Part shown: piece after piece, positions 7,593-15,169 of the stretch
Position numbering within the stretch: position 1 is the first letter of the stretch
Layout of the letters: each line of letters starts with the position of its first letter
Source of the DNA: Candidatus Berkelbacteria bacterium
Lineage (GTDB): Bacteria; Patescibacteriota; UBA1384; DTJR01
Assembly (NCBI GenBank): GCA_026397175.1
Contig: JAPLVK010000021.1
Span: forward strand, 1 to 53,259
Direction: 5' to 3'
Length of the DNA stretch: 53,259 nt
Position numbers and translations under genes: made by a program
Notes under the pieces: generated by a model
What the model was told of the DNA's origin: nothing
What the model saw: the letters and a program-made list of their open reading frames with translations, nothing else
Database searches by the model: none

Positions 7593-8131
7593 AAAACGGC
7601 TATTCTTCTCGCCGTTTTGACCTTCCCAAAACCGCTGGGTCGGACCAGAGCTATCCAGTTGAGGGCACGCCCTCTCTTGGACAGCAGCCGAAGAACCCTA
7701 TGCGCATCCCATGCACTGATCACCACCTGCTCGACCTTGATGGCTGGTTTGGGGGTAGAGGGTGAGGGTGGCGGATTGGGGGTTGCTCCGGGAAGTTTCA
7801 GCCATCCGATCTCATAGCTTCCCGTAGACCCTCCATCCATTGCACTCTCGCCACCAACTCGCACCCACCCATCCTCCTTTTCCCACACCCGCTTCATCAT
7901 GGGTTTCCCGAAGGCAGTGAAGCAGACACTTTGTCCGACCGTCACATCATCCACCTTTTTGATGGGAATGACATGAACGACCGTTAGCCCCCTGAAGGTG
8001 TTGCCGTAGCTTCCCCCGTATGACGGATACCACCCAAAGGGGATACCCGCGAACGGTGAACACACTACTATCAATGTGCCCAGGATGATTTTCTTCGCCG
8101 TCCCGGGTTTTATGTCTGGATTGATCTTCAC
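7541..8131 (-). CDS. Membrane protein with weak S24/S26 peptidase-like segment
   Basis: The start is GTG 8131, preceded by AAGGAG at 8 bp; the longer frame upstream runs through a structured leader. The 196-residue product has one N-terminal membrane segment (KKIILGTLIVVCSPFAGIPFGW). The following part (VHVIPIKKVDDVTVGQSVCF ... MMKRVWEKEDGWVRVGGES ... GSYEIGWLKLPG) resembles the outer strands of S24/S26 signal-peptidase-like folds. The catalytic Ser motif is not visible, so activity is doubtful. The C-terminus is basic. Its function is unknown; it shares a promoter with the next gene. Confidence 0.55.
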   Translation of the reverse strand: MKINPDIKPGTAKKIILGTLIVVCSPFAGIPFGWYPSYGGSYGNTFRGLTVVHVIPIKKVDDVTVGQSVCFTAFGKPMMKRVWEKEDGWVRVGGESAMDGGSTGSYEIGWLKLPGATPNPPPSPSTPKPAIKVEQVVISAWDAHRVLRLLSKRGRALNWIALVRPSGFGKVKTARRIAVLWRSRGEGRSRSTTPRP

Positions 8132-8224
8132 AGTTTCACGCTCCTTCAAAGTGCGTTCGGTGATCCCGCCATACGGCGGGATAAAACGCCCCGGAGGGCG
8201 TGTTGTTCCAACCCGAATCGAAAT

Positions 8225-8253
8225 AATATACCACCTTGACACCTGTTTGTCAA
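8225..8253 (-). promoter_or_regulatory. Consensus promoter of the 7116-8131 cassette
   Basis: On the minus strand, TTGACA (8253-8248), a 17-bp spacer and TATATT (8230-8225). The leader down to GTG 8131 contains two hairpins (ACGCCC/GGGCGT type, and ATCCCGCC/GGCGGGAT). Confidence 0.8.
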
Positions 8254-8397
8254 TGCGATAAAATCAGTTTAATCATGAGGGAGAAACGAACGCTTGACTA
8301 GGTGTCATGTCGCAACGCCTCCCACTCGAGAAGAATTATATCAGAAAATCGCAAACATATCTGGTATTTCAAAGTTAATAAGTATAGCAAAAGTACT

Positions 8398-8613
8398 ATG
8401 AGCCCACAAATAGAAAAACAAATTCTGGAAAAGCTTGAGCGGATTGAAGATCTGCTTGTTAAGTTTGTGCCTTATCAATCGGATCTTGGCGAGGAAGAAG
8501 TACTTAAAATTGTAAGCGAAGGTCGTGAAACGCATAAGGCAGATAAGACCCGCGATTTCGACAAATTTATTTTAAAAGAATATCCCCATTTGGTCTTAAA
8601 AAAAGCTAAATGA
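8398..8613 (+). CDS. Antitoxin partner of RelE-type toxin
   Basis: A 71-residue acidic/basic helical protein (MSPQIEKQILEKLERIEDLLVKF ... EEVLKIVSEGRETHKADKTRDFDKFI). It overlaps the toxin gene by ATGA, the usual toxin-antitoxin arrangement. The sequence does not match a named antitoxin family that I can recognise; its identity rests on context and size. The start is the ATG before SPQIEK; the in-frame start 32 codons earlier would add unrelated sequence. No clear ribosome site is present. Confidence 0.65.
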   Translation: MSPQIEKQILEKLERIEDLLVKFVPYQSDLGEEEVLKIVSEGRETHKADKTRDFDKFILKEYPHLVLKKAK

Positions 8614-8876
8614 AAATTCGGTCTATTAAGGTAACGCCAAGATTTGAAAAGTCCTTTTCGAAATTGCCAGTAGAAATTCAGAAGGCAACAATTATAAAGA
8701 AAAAGGCATTCGTCAGAGATCCTTTTGCGCCAGATCTTAAGACCCATAAATTATCCGGAAAGCTAAAAGGGCTGTGGTCTTTTTCTGTCTCGTACTCCTA
8801 CAGAATTTTGCTTGAATTTGATAGGGACGACAGAGTTCTCTTTCACGATATTGGCGATCACAGGGTTTATCGCTAG
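8610..8876 (+). CDS. RelE/ParE superfamily toxin
   Basis: An 88-residue protein with the RelE/YafQ layout: IKVTPRFEKSFSKLPVEIQKATIIKKKAF, then LKTHKLSGKLKGLWSFSVSYSYRILLEFDRDDRVLFHDIGDHRVYR. The KLSGKLKGLWSFSVSYSYRILLEF strand pair and the C-terminal DIGDHRVYR are typical of ribosome-dependent mRNA interferases. It begins within the last codon of the antitoxin gene. Confidence 0.88.
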   Translation: MKIRSIKVTPRFEKSFSKLPVEIQKATIIKKKAFVRDPFAPDLKTHKLSGKLKGLWSFSVSYSYRILLEFDRDDRVLFHDIGDHRVYR

Positions 8877-8883
8877 ATTATTA

Positions 8884-9357
8884 CTACTCTGCTACGACGA
8901 CGCGGGCGGGGCGGATGAGAGAGTCGGCGATTTTGTAGCCGGGGCGGGCGAGGCGGATGATGGAGTGCGATTTGATTGATTTATGTTTTTTGTCGGTCGC
9001 GGCCGTTACGACTTCAACGGCCTCGTGGAATGCTGGATCGAATGAATCGCCGATTTTCGGCTCGATTTTCTCGATACCAAGTTCGCGCAGTGTCTCGTCA
9101 ATTTGCTTGGCGACAATTTCGACTCCCTGAATCCAGGAATTTTCCTTGAGGTCTTGCGGGACATGAAGTAATGTTAAATGTAAATTATCCAAAACCGGCA
9201 ATATTTTTTCAAATGTTTCAGTGCGCGCCGACTCACTCCAGCGCTCCTTATCAGCCGAAACTCTTTTCTGAAAATTATCAAAATCGGCTTGGCAGCGTTG
9301 CCAGCCCAGCTTTAGTTCGTCGTTTTGTTTTTGCAGTTCGTGAAGTTTTTTGTTCAT
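8884..9357 (-). CDS. grpE: Nucleotide exchange factor GrpE
   Basis: A 157-residue GrpE, which releases ADP from DnaK. It has the N-terminal coiled coil (LHELQKQNDELKLGWQRCQADFDNFQKRVSADKERW) and the beta domain with FDPAFHEAVEVV and the C-terminal GYKIADSLIRPARVVVAE. It lacks the long disordered N-terminus of larger GrpE proteins. It is alone on the minus strand, 4.8 kb from dnaK. Confidence 0.96.
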   Translation of the reverse strand: MNKKLHELQKQNDELKLGWQRCQADFDNFQKRVSADKERWSESARTETFEKILPVLDNLHLTLLHVPQDLKENSWIQGVEIVAKQIDETLRELGIEKIEPKIGDSFDPAFHEAVEVVTAATDKKHKSIKSHSIIRLARPGYKIADSLIRPARVVVAE

Positions 9358-9472
9358 TTGTAAACCGAGACGATTTTACTTTAAAATAATGGGTTTGTCT
9401 AGGCGGGCTTTGCCGGAAAGTAGATTTCTCCACTCGAGTACTCGGTCGAAATGACAAAAGAATCCAAACCAG

Positions 9473-10063
9473 TTATTGTGTTGGATCGCCCGGGACCGGA
9501 GGAGAAAGAATGGAACTGTTAGTTGAAGTTGACGAGGAAGTCGCTGTCTCGGTTGCCGTTTCGGTCTCGCTCGGCTGCGCAGTTGTGTAAGTGCTCGGTA
9601 CAGTCAAATTCGGATCGGGCGTAATAATTTGCTGCGTTGCCGGCGGAGATCCCAAATCAAGTACAAATTTGCCGACATCATTAACTTGATCGTTTTTCAA
9701 GGTAACTTCCGTCGCAGTCAGATCAAAATTTCCCAAATTTGAATCAATTGTCAAATCGTAAGCACCGGCCGGAATTTTTCTGATATACCAGTCAACCGTA
9801 TTTAGCCCCGGGACCGCGAAAGAAAACGATCTATCTTTAAAAAAATATTTTTTGCCGCCACTAACCGGTGTAAAAACCGCTTTGACCGGCACGCTTTGAA
9901 CTTGAGGAACGGTGATTTGCAAGGAAAAATGTGCGGTCGAATACCCGGGCACAATCGTGTCGGCTTGAATTTTTTGCTGATATGCCAGCGCGCCAATTCC
10001 CAAAACGCCAATCGCCAAAAGCGCCGCTACAGTTACATTTGCAATTTTTTTTGAACCGATCAT
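9473..10063 (-). CDS. Secreted or membrane-anchored protein, unknown function
   Basis: A 196-residue protein starting MIGSKKIANVTVAALLAIGVLGIGALAYQQ, a signal anchor. The body (HFSLQITVPQVQSVPVKAVFTPVSGGKKYFFKDRSFSF...) is beta-rich and the C-terminus is a Ser/Thr/Glu-rich low-complexity tail. The start at 10063 is preferred over one 16 codons upstream because it begins directly before the anchor. It is divergent from comEC with only 35 bp between starts. Confidence 0.6.
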   Translation of the reverse strand: MIGSKKIANVTVAALLAIGVLGIGALAYQQKIQADTIVPGYSTAHFSLQITVPQVQSVPVKAVFTPVSGGKKYFFKDRSFSFAVPGLNTVDWYIRKIPAGAYDLTIDSNLGNFDLTATEVTLKNDQVNDVGKFVLDLGSPPATQQIITPDPNLTVPSTYTTAQPSETETATETATSSSTSTNSSILSPPVPGDPTQ

Positions 10064-10098
10064 TTTGAAAAAATATTTTGCTGCTAATATAATGCTAG

Positions 10099-11583
10099 AT
10101 GAAAAAAACATTTATGTCAAAAAATGGTCTTTTGAGCGGGGCAACTTTGTATTTTTTCGCTTCGCCGACTTTTTTGATTTTACTTTTTATTTTTGGCGTT
10201 GTCATCGGCTCGCAAATTTTCTCTTCCTATATATATTTATGGATTTTGGCGGCGATATCTGTAATTACAATTTTTGCCCTTTTTCTCAAAAAAATAAAAT
10301 TGGGCATTTGTTTGATTATTTTGTCGTTTGGATTATTTTATTTTGCTTTTTTTCAGTGGGCAACGATAGCGCCAGTTCAAACCGGTTGCCAGGCCGCTAA
10401 AATTTCGTCAAATCCCAAACAAAGCGGCGGATCTCTGCAATTTTCGGCTCAATTTGAAAAAGGCGGCGTGGCAGTTATCAACACAAACGAAGCGATTGAT
10501 TTCGGATACGGAGATAAATTGAAAATTTGTGTTGATAAATTTGCGACAAATTCCGATAATTCCTATCGCCATTATCTTTTGAGCCAATATAAAACGGATA
10601 CGGTTGTTTTAAATCCGAAAATCGAAAAAACCGAAACAGGCCGCGGATTTTTGCGTGCTCTTTACAATTTTGCCGCCTCCGTTGCCTTAAAAATCCGTGA
10701 GCTAAATCCGGGCACAGAGGGGATTTTGGCCAAAGGACTTTTGCTGGGCGGCTCCCAGGGATTTTCCGATCAGTTTAAGCAAAATTTGAAATTAACCGGC
10801 ACGACGCACTTGGTGGCGGTTTCGGGCTACAATGTTTCGATTTTAACCATCACCATTTTTGGTTTTATAAGAAAATATTTTTCGCGCCGGCTGGCGTTTA
10901 TTCTCTCGAGTACCATGCTGGTTATTTTTTGCCTGATGACCGGCGCGACTTCCTCGGTTTTGCGCGCTTCGATAATGGGGGCGATGTTTTTGATATCAAA
11001 AGCCGTCGGCCGGCGCGTCAGCATTTTTCATTTTTTGGTCTTGGCGGCATTTTTGATGATTATTTTAAATCCGTTTGTTATTTGGGATTTGGGTTTTCAG
11101 CTTTCCTTTGCCGCCACCGCCGGGCTTGTTTTTTTGTCAACTCCGCTCGGGAATTTTTTGTCTTCAAAAACCCAAATCCCCGCAATCAAAGAGGGCTTTT
11201 TGATTTTGTCCGAAACCGTTTCGGCGCAGATTTTTGCGCTGCCGATTTTGCTCGGTGGTTTTGGTATGGTCTCATTGATTTCACCGATCACAAATCTTTT
11301 GATTTTGCCGCTTGTCCCAACCTCAATGGGACTGATTGCCGCTTCGTACTTTGTCTCGTTAATTTCCAGATATCTCGGGATTTTTGTGGCCGCAATCTCG
11401 AACATTTTGCTTGAATATTTTGTTTTTGTCATCAACTTTTTCGCCAAATTCAAAATCGCCGCCGCTTCTGTAAATATTACCTCGGCTTGGTGGTCGGTTC
11501 TGCTATATTTATTGATTGTATTTTTGACTGCATATTTCAGGAGAAAAATTAAAATTAAAATTGATGAAAGACCGGGGTTTTAG
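10099..11583 (+). CDS. comEC: ComEC/Rec2 competence channel, membrane part
   Basis: A 494-residue membrane protein corresponding to the N-terminal two thirds of ComEC, the inner-membrane channel for single-stranded DNA during transformation. Two membrane segments precede an OB-like extracytoplasmic region. The Competence domain has the signature GLLLGG.QGFS...LKLTGTTHLVAVSGYNVSILT, followed by about eight hydrophobic segments. In most bacteria this is fused to a metallo-beta-lactamase domain; here that domain is a separate ORF overlapping by 23 bp. A TAATAT-like -10 box lies upstream in the short divergent intergenic region. Confidence 0.93.
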   Translation: MKKTFMSKNGLLSGATLYFFASPTFLILLFIFGVVIGSQIFSSYIYLWILAAISVITIFALFLKKIKLGICLIILSFGLFYFAFFQWATIAPVQTGCQAAKISSNPKQSGGSLQFSAQFEKGGVAVINTNEAIDFGYGDKLKICVDKFATNSDNSYRHYLLSQYKTDTVVLNPKIEKTETGRGFLRALYNFAASVALKIRELNPGTEGILAKGLLLGGSQGFSDQFKQNLKLTGTTHLVAVSGYNVSILTITIFGFIRKYFSRRLAFILSSTMLVIFCLMTGATSSVLRASIMGAMFLISKAVGRRVSIFHFLVLAAFLMIILNPFVIWDLGFQLSFAATAGLVFLSTPLGNFLSSKTQIPAIKEGFLILSETVSAQIFALPILLGGFGMVSLISPITNLLILPLVPTSMGLIAASYFVSLISRYLGIFVAAISNILLEYFVFVINFFAKFKIAAASVNITSAWWSVLLYLLIVFLTAYFRRKIKIKIDERPGF

Positions 11584-12442
11584 CAAATTTTTGAACACGA
11601 TTTTGTTTGTTGCAATTGTTTTTGCGGTTTTTATTTGGAGTGCGGTAAATCGCAACATTTCCGCCAGTCCAACTAATTTTGAGGTACAGGTTTCGTTTTT
11701 AGATGTCGGCCAGGCGGACGCGGAGCTAATCAATTTGCCAAATTCGGTCCAGATTTTAACCGATGGCGGGCGAGACAGTTCTGTCTTGGGGCCATTAAGC
11801 AAAAAGATGCCGCGTTTTGATCGCAAAATCGAATATGTGTTTTTGTCGCAGCCCGATTCCGATCATATCGGCGGCATGAGTTTTGTTTTGGACTCGTATT
11901 CCGTTGGCGAGATTTTTGAGACAAATGCCAAGAGTGAATCAAAGACATTCGAGAAATTAAAAAACAAAATCAAGGAAAAAAATATCAAAGAAACAGTGGT
12001 TCAAAAGGGTCAGAAAATTGATTTTTCGCCAAATGCCAGCGGGTTAATTTTGAATCCGGACGAAAATCAGATCGGATCTTTGAGCTCAAACGACTCCTCG
12101 ATTGTGATGAAACTCGATTATAAAGGCGCAACCGCTTTGTTTACGGGCGATGCGGAAATTGAGGCGCAAGACAAAATTATGGCAAATTTTACGCGCGAGC
12201 AAATTCAAAGTGAGATTTTGAAAGTGGCCCACCACGGTTCGGGCGGGGCGCTGAATAAGAATTTTTTAAACGAGGTCAAGCCGAAATATGCTGTCGTATC
12301 GGTCGGGAAAAATAATAGTTACGGACATCCCAGCAAGACGGTTCTGCAGGCGCTTGGTGAAATCAATGCCGAAATTTTACGAACGGACGAAATTGGAACA
12401 ATTGATTTTGTTTCAAATGGGGGGAGTTGGACTAAAAAATAG
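11561..12442 (+). CDS. ComEC metallo-beta-lactamase part as separate ORF
   Basis: A 293-residue protein with an N-terminal membrane segment (FLNTILFVAIVFAVFIWSAV) and a metallo-beta-lactamase fold: VSFLDVGQADAELI, LSQPDSDHIGG, TALFTGDAE, KVAHHGSGGA and NSYGHPS. This is the C-terminal part of ComEC, proposed to degrade the non-transported DNA strand. The first His of the HxDxDH motif is Gln here, so metal site 1 may be weakened. The start overlaps the channel gene by 23 bp, suggesting coupled translation. There are two polypeptides rather than one frameshifted gene, since the second has its own membrane anchor. Confidence 0.9.
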   Translation: MMKDRGFSKFLNTILFVAIVFAVFIWSAVNRNISASPTNFEVQVSFLDVGQADAELINLPNSVQILTDGGRDSSVLGPLSKKMPRFDRKIEYVFLSQPDSDHIGGMSFVLDSYSVGEIFETNAKSESKTFEKLKNKIKEKNIKETVVQKGQKIDFSPNASGLILNPDENQIGSLSSNDSSIVMKLDYKGATALFTGDAEIEAQDKIMANFTREQIQSEILKVAHHGSGGALNKNFLNEVKPKYAVVSVGKNNSYGHPSKTVLQALGEINAEILRTDEIGTIDFVSNGGSWTKK

Positions 12443-12458
12443 GATTAGCTTGTGATTG

Positions 12459-12494
12459 TTTGCGCATTTTGTCCGATCGGACAAAATGCGCAAA
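12459..12494. repeat. CGATCG-centred palindrome P4 (GTCCGATCGGAC family)
   Basis: A perfect zero-loop palindrome with 18-bp arms: TTTGCGCA, TTTT, GTCCGATCGGAC, AAAA, TGCGCAAA. The four variable bases differ from P1, P2 and P3 but are mirrored on both sides. It lies 17 bp after the second comEC ORF, 7.5 kb from the Cas2/PaaX-fold gene with the same family. Confidence 0.92.
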
Positions 12495-12562
12495 TAATAT
12501 TGAGGTTTGATGTTGATTGGGGGGCTGACTAATGGATGTAACTGTGTGAAATTTAAGGTTCA

Positions 12563-12598
12563 TTTGCCACTTTTATACGATCGTATCAAAGTGGCAAA
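12563..12598. repeat. CGATCG-centred palindrome P5
   Basis: 18-bp arms with one mismatch, zero loop: TTTGCCACTTT, then ATACGATCGTAT, then the mirror. It shares the CGATCG centre but not the arms of the P1-P4 family. The 12443-12778 stretch has no gene: it holds P4, P5 and the terminator of the next minus-strand gene. Confidence 0.85.
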
Positions 12599-12683
12599 AG
12601 GTAATAAGTATAAAAGTTGGTGCTTGGGTCTTAAATTGCTGGTGAGTAAAAAGTAATGAGTATAGAATCCATAAAATGATTTT

Positions 12684-12724
12684 TAAAAGAAAAAAGCCCG
12701 TGTGATTTTCGGTCTCACACGGGC
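12684..12724 (-). terminator. Rho-independent terminator of the 12779-13189 gene
   Basis: On the minus strand, GCCCGTGTGA pairs with TCACACGGGC around a 9-nt loop, followed by TTTTTTCTTTT. Confidence 0.9.
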
Positions 12725-12778
12725 CTCTCGGAGGAGGAAGCCCCATCTTGTCAGGAGGGCTTCCACTTGGGGGGGCGC

Positions 12779-13189
12779 TCAATAGCGCGGCCCGTTATTG
12801 TAGCGCTGCCAGGCATTCTGGGCGTTTTGCTGCGCCTGCAGCGCGTTTTGCAGCGCGCCGAGTTGGTCAATCTGCGGCTGCAGATTGCCACCGTAGCCAT
12901 TGCCACCGTAGTTGTTGTACCCGTAACCACCGTTGTAGTAGGGCTGCTGCGGGTAGCAAACGGGTGGCGGACAGGGCTGCATTGGCTGCCAGCCCGATTG
13001 CCACGGTTGGCCGTAGGGCTGGTAGCAGGGCGGCGGCGGCGGGTAGCAGGGTTGCTGCCATACTGGGCCGAAGCGCGGCCCGAATCCGAAGTTGATGCTC
13101 ACGCGGGGCCCACCGCGATAGGCCGCCGCCATGCTGGCCACCAGGGCCAGCAACACAAAAATCAGTACGACCATGCGGAGCGCTTTCAT
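12779..13189 (-). CDS. Secreted Gly/Pro/Tyr/Gln-rich low-complexity protein
   Basis: A 136-residue product with a clean signal peptide (MKALRMVVLIFVLLALVASMAAA) and a mature part made of low-complexity sequence: a Phe/Gly patch, a Pro-Cys-Tyr-Gln stretch with several PCYPP/PCPPP motifs, a Tyr-Gly-Asn stretch and a Gln/Asn/Ala-rich end. The cysteines could crosslink it outside the cell. I do not recognise a family. The start is ATG 13189, with AAAGGAG about 11 bp upstream; the longer frame would place that ribosome site inside the gene. It is G+C-richer than its neighbours and has its own consensus promoter and terminator. Confidence 0.7.
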   Translation of the reverse strand: MKALRMVVLIFVLLALVASMAAAYRGGPRVSINFGFGPRFGPVWQQPCYPPPPPCYQPYGQPWQSGWQPMQPCPPPVCYPQQPYYNGGYGYNNYGGNGYGGNLQPQIDQLGALQNALQAQQNAQNAWQRYNNGPRY

Positions 13190-13246
13190 GTCGCGCTCAT
13201 CTCCTTTCAAAGAGCGTCAATCTCCTGTAACTTCCAGGTTCGAGAA

Positions 13247-13275
13247 AGTATAACACCTTCTCGAGACAAAGTCAA
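13247..13275 (-). promoter_or_regulatory. Promoter of the 12779-13189 gene
   Basis: On the minus strand, TTGACT (13275-13270), a 17-bp spacer and TATACT (13252-13247). Confidence 0.8.
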
Positions 13276-13325
13276 GATCTACTATGTATGACGAGGTCGA
13301 GGATTGAGCAGAAGGTGATATCTGG

Positions 13326-13354
13326 TTGTCAACCTGCGGCTTTCTAGTTATAAT
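13326..13354 (+). promoter_or_regulatory. Promoter upstream of yebC
   Basis: TTGTCA (13326-13331), a 17-bp spacer and TATAAT (13349-13354), about 115 bp before the yebC start. Confidence 0.75.
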
Positions 13355-13391
13355 CTAGGCCGATGGGAAGCGAAATGCAAGAGGAACAGAG

Positions 13392-13432
13392 TTTATAAAG
13401 TTCGTAAAGTTGAAAGTTCGTAAAGTAGGAAT
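13392..13432 (+). repeat. Short-unit intergenic repeat (AAGTTCGTAAAG type)
   Basis: Three adjacent copies of an 11-12-bp unit (GTTTATAAAG, TTCGTAAAG, AAGTTCGTAAAG). The same units recur at 29.9, 30.9 and 35.1 kb, always between genes. Confidence 0.75.
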
Positions 13433-13468
13433 TGAATTATGAATGAATGCACAAGGGAGTAACCTAAT

Positions 13469-14179
13469 ATGTCCGGACACTCAAAGTGGGCGACGACCAA
13501 ACATCAGAAGGCGGTAGTGGACGCGAGACGAAGCAATTTATTTACAAAACTCGCGAATGTAATTTTGGTGGCTGCAAGGTCTGGCGGTGATGCCGAGATG
13601 AATTATTCGCTTCGCCTCGCGATCGAAAAAGCGAAAGCCGCCAATATGCCACACGCCAATATCGAGCGGGCTATTAAACGCGGAACCGGCGAGCTAGGTG
13701 GAGCGCAACTCGAAAATATTACTTACGAAATTTATGGGCCGAGCGGTTCGGCAATTTTGGCGGAGGTGTTGACGGACAACAAAAATCGCACTTCGGCCGA
13801 GGTTAAATCGGTCTTAAATAAGTTCGGCGGAAAGATCGCGGGAAGCGGATCGGTCAGCTACCACTTCGACCGTCGAGGTATCATCGCGGCGAAGTCAAAT
13901 TTGAGTGCCGATGAAGCAGAACTTTTAATTATTGACTCCGGCGCCGATGATTACGAAAAGACCGAAAACGGATATTTGATATCTACTGGTAGCAAAAATC
14001 TCAAAGATATCTGCGAAAACCTCAAATCAAATAATTTTGAAATTTTATCACAAGAGCTGGCTCTCGAACCGAAAGAAACGATCAATCTGGACGAAGATGA
14101 CTCCGCAAAAGTCATCAAACTTCTGGAGGCACTCGACGAACTCGACGATGTAACGGAAGTGAATTCAAATCTTGGGTAG
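13469..14179 (+). CDS. yebC: YebC/PmpR family protein
   Basis: A 236-residue member of the YebC/TACO1 family, found in nearly all bacteria and linked to transcription control and to translation of difficult (polyproline) sequences. The N-terminal signature MSGHSKWATTKHQKAVVDARRSNLFTKL and the AKAANMPHANIERAIKRGTGEL motif are intact. The last nine codons (VTEVNSNLG and stop) are duplicated 788 bp downstream beyond a transposase gene, with different synonymous codons, so the 3' end was rebuilt by an insertion event. The ribosome site is AGGGAG 11 bp before ATG. Confidence 0.95.
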   Translation: MSGHSKWATTKHQKAVVDARRSNLFTKLANVILVAARSGGDAEMNYSLRLAIEKAKAANMPHANIERAIKRGTGELGGAQLENITYEIYGPSGSAILAEVLTDNKNRTSAEVKSVLNKFGGKIAGSGSVSYHFDRRGIIAAKSNLSADEAELLIIDSGADDYEKTENGYLISTGSKNLKDICENLKSNNFEILSQELALEPKETINLDEDDSAKVIKLLEALDELDDVTEVNSNLG

Positions 14180-14185
14180 AATATA

Positions 14186-14915
14186 GGGGACGGTTCTCTT
14201 TTGACCTGAAGTTTCGGCTTTTTACTATGCATGCTATAATTATTTTATGCCAAGATTGCCTCGCCACCTTTTGTCTCAAAGTTTCTACCATATTATGACC
14301 CGTGGCAACAATAAAAATGTTGTTTTTAAAACGGCCGCTGATTTCGATTACTACCTGGAACTTATATCAAGATACAAAGAGCAGCACCCTTTTGATCTCT
14401 ATCATTACTGTTTAATGCCTAACCATACACATTTTTTAATTAAGACCAGAAACGGTGCCGATTTCTCGATTTTTATGAAAAAATTGAATCTGGCTTATTT
14501 TCACCATTTTAAAAAATTTTATGGCTGGGTAGGACATTTTTGGCAAGATCGTTTTAAAAGCCAGGCCGTCGGTAAAGATAACTACTTTGTTCAGTGTGGC
14601 AAATATATTGAGCTTAACCCGGTACGAAAAGGGCTCATCTATAAGCCGGAAGAATGGCAATATTCTAGTTATAAATATTATGCCGAGGGGCGAAGCGATG
14701 ATTTGATAACGGCTGACTTTCTCTATGAAGATTTGGGCGGCAATTCGCAAGGTCGGCAGAAGAAATATTCCGACTTACTGATTGATGATATTGTTGGTGA
14801 GTCCTATCGAAAAATGGTTTGGGGAAGCGATCATCAGCGATATAACGAAAGACAGAAGGTGAATCGAATCGAAAGGAAAAAGCCGAATGAACAGGAGAAA
14901 AAGAGAACCGTCCCC
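14186..14915 (+). mobile_element. RAYT transposase element with 17-bp terminal inverted repeats
   Basis: GGGGACGGTTCTCTTTT at 14186-14202 is the exact reverse complement of 14899-14915. The second arm overlaps the last codons of the transposase. A 10-bp tandem duplication (TCCCCTAGGT, twice) follows at 14911-14930. The element sits directly behind the yebC stop. Confidence 0.8.
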
Positions 14916-14918
14916 TAG
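14247..14918 (+). CDS. REP-associated tyrosine transposase (Y1, IS200-like)
   Basis: A 223-residue single-strand transposase of the RAYT/TnpA-REP family. The HUH motif is in YHYCLMPNHTHFLIKT and the catalytic Tyr lies in CGKYIELNPVRKGL. The N-terminus MPRLPRHLLSQSFYHIMTRGNN is typical. Such enzymes cut hairpin-tipped single-stranded DNA and are usually domesticated single-copy genes that spread REP palindromes. The very basic tail (RQKVNRIERKKPNEQEKKRTVP) is partly encoded by the terminal inverted repeat, so the gene evolved with the element ends. Confidence 0.93.
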   Translation: MPRLPRHLLSQSFYHIMTRGNNKNVVFKTAADFDYYLELISRYKEQHPFDLYHYCLMPNHTHFLIKTRNGADFSIFMKKLNLAYFHHFKKFYGWVGHFWQDRFKSQAVGKDNYFVQCGKYIELNPVRKGLIYKPEEWQYSSYKYYAEGRSDDLITADFLYEDLGGNSQGRQKKYSDLLIDDIVGESYRKMVWGSDHQRYNERQKVNRIERKKPNEQEKKRTVP

Positions 14919-14937
14919 GTTCCCCTAGGTAAGCCGT

Positions 14938-14967
14938 GTAACGGAAGTGAATAGTAATCTGGGGTAG
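14938..14967 (+). repeat. Second copy of the yebC 3' coding tail
   Basis: This 30-bp stretch encodes VTEVNSNLG plus TAG, the same as 14150-14179 at the true end of yebC. Nucleotides differ at synonymous positions (TCA against AGT for Ser, CTT against CTG for Leu). It has no start and is out of use, which suggests it is the displaced original end of yebC. Confidence 0.85.
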
Positions 14968-15091
14968 CGTATAAAGTATAACGAATAGTGTATAACCACT
15001 GTCTATAACTAATTAACTGAAAAATCAGATTCAGAATTCTACTTAATTATTAATCGTTGTGGCTATGCTTTATGCACTATTTGCTATACGC
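14967..15091. repeat. Imperfect long palindrome (GTATA-unit type)
   Basis: The left arm (14967-14999, GCGTATAAAGTATAACG...) and the right arm (15059-15091) are imperfect complements built from short GTATA/ATAGTG units. About 60 bp of AT-rich DNA lies between them. Confidence 0.6.
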
Positions 15092-15102
15092 TGAATAAGA
15101 TA

Positions 15103-15130
15103 TTGACTTTTGGTAGGGAACAGTTATAAT
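15103..15130 (+). promoter_or_regulatory. Promoter of the retroelement target gene
   Basis: TTGACT (15103-15108), a 16-bp spacer and a perfect TATAAT (15125-15130). The transcript would start near 15137 and has a leader of about 180 nt. Confidence 0.8.
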
Positions 15131-15169
15131 TTGATCTTAATCTGCATCTTGACAACATTTTTGAATTAA

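Noticed and set aside
12748-13291. Plus-strand ORFs of 115 and 174 codons opposite the 12779-13189 gene
   Set aside because: They are Ala/Arg/Val-rich shadows of a G+C-rich low-complexity gene. The minus strand has a signal peptide, ribosome site, promoter and terminator.
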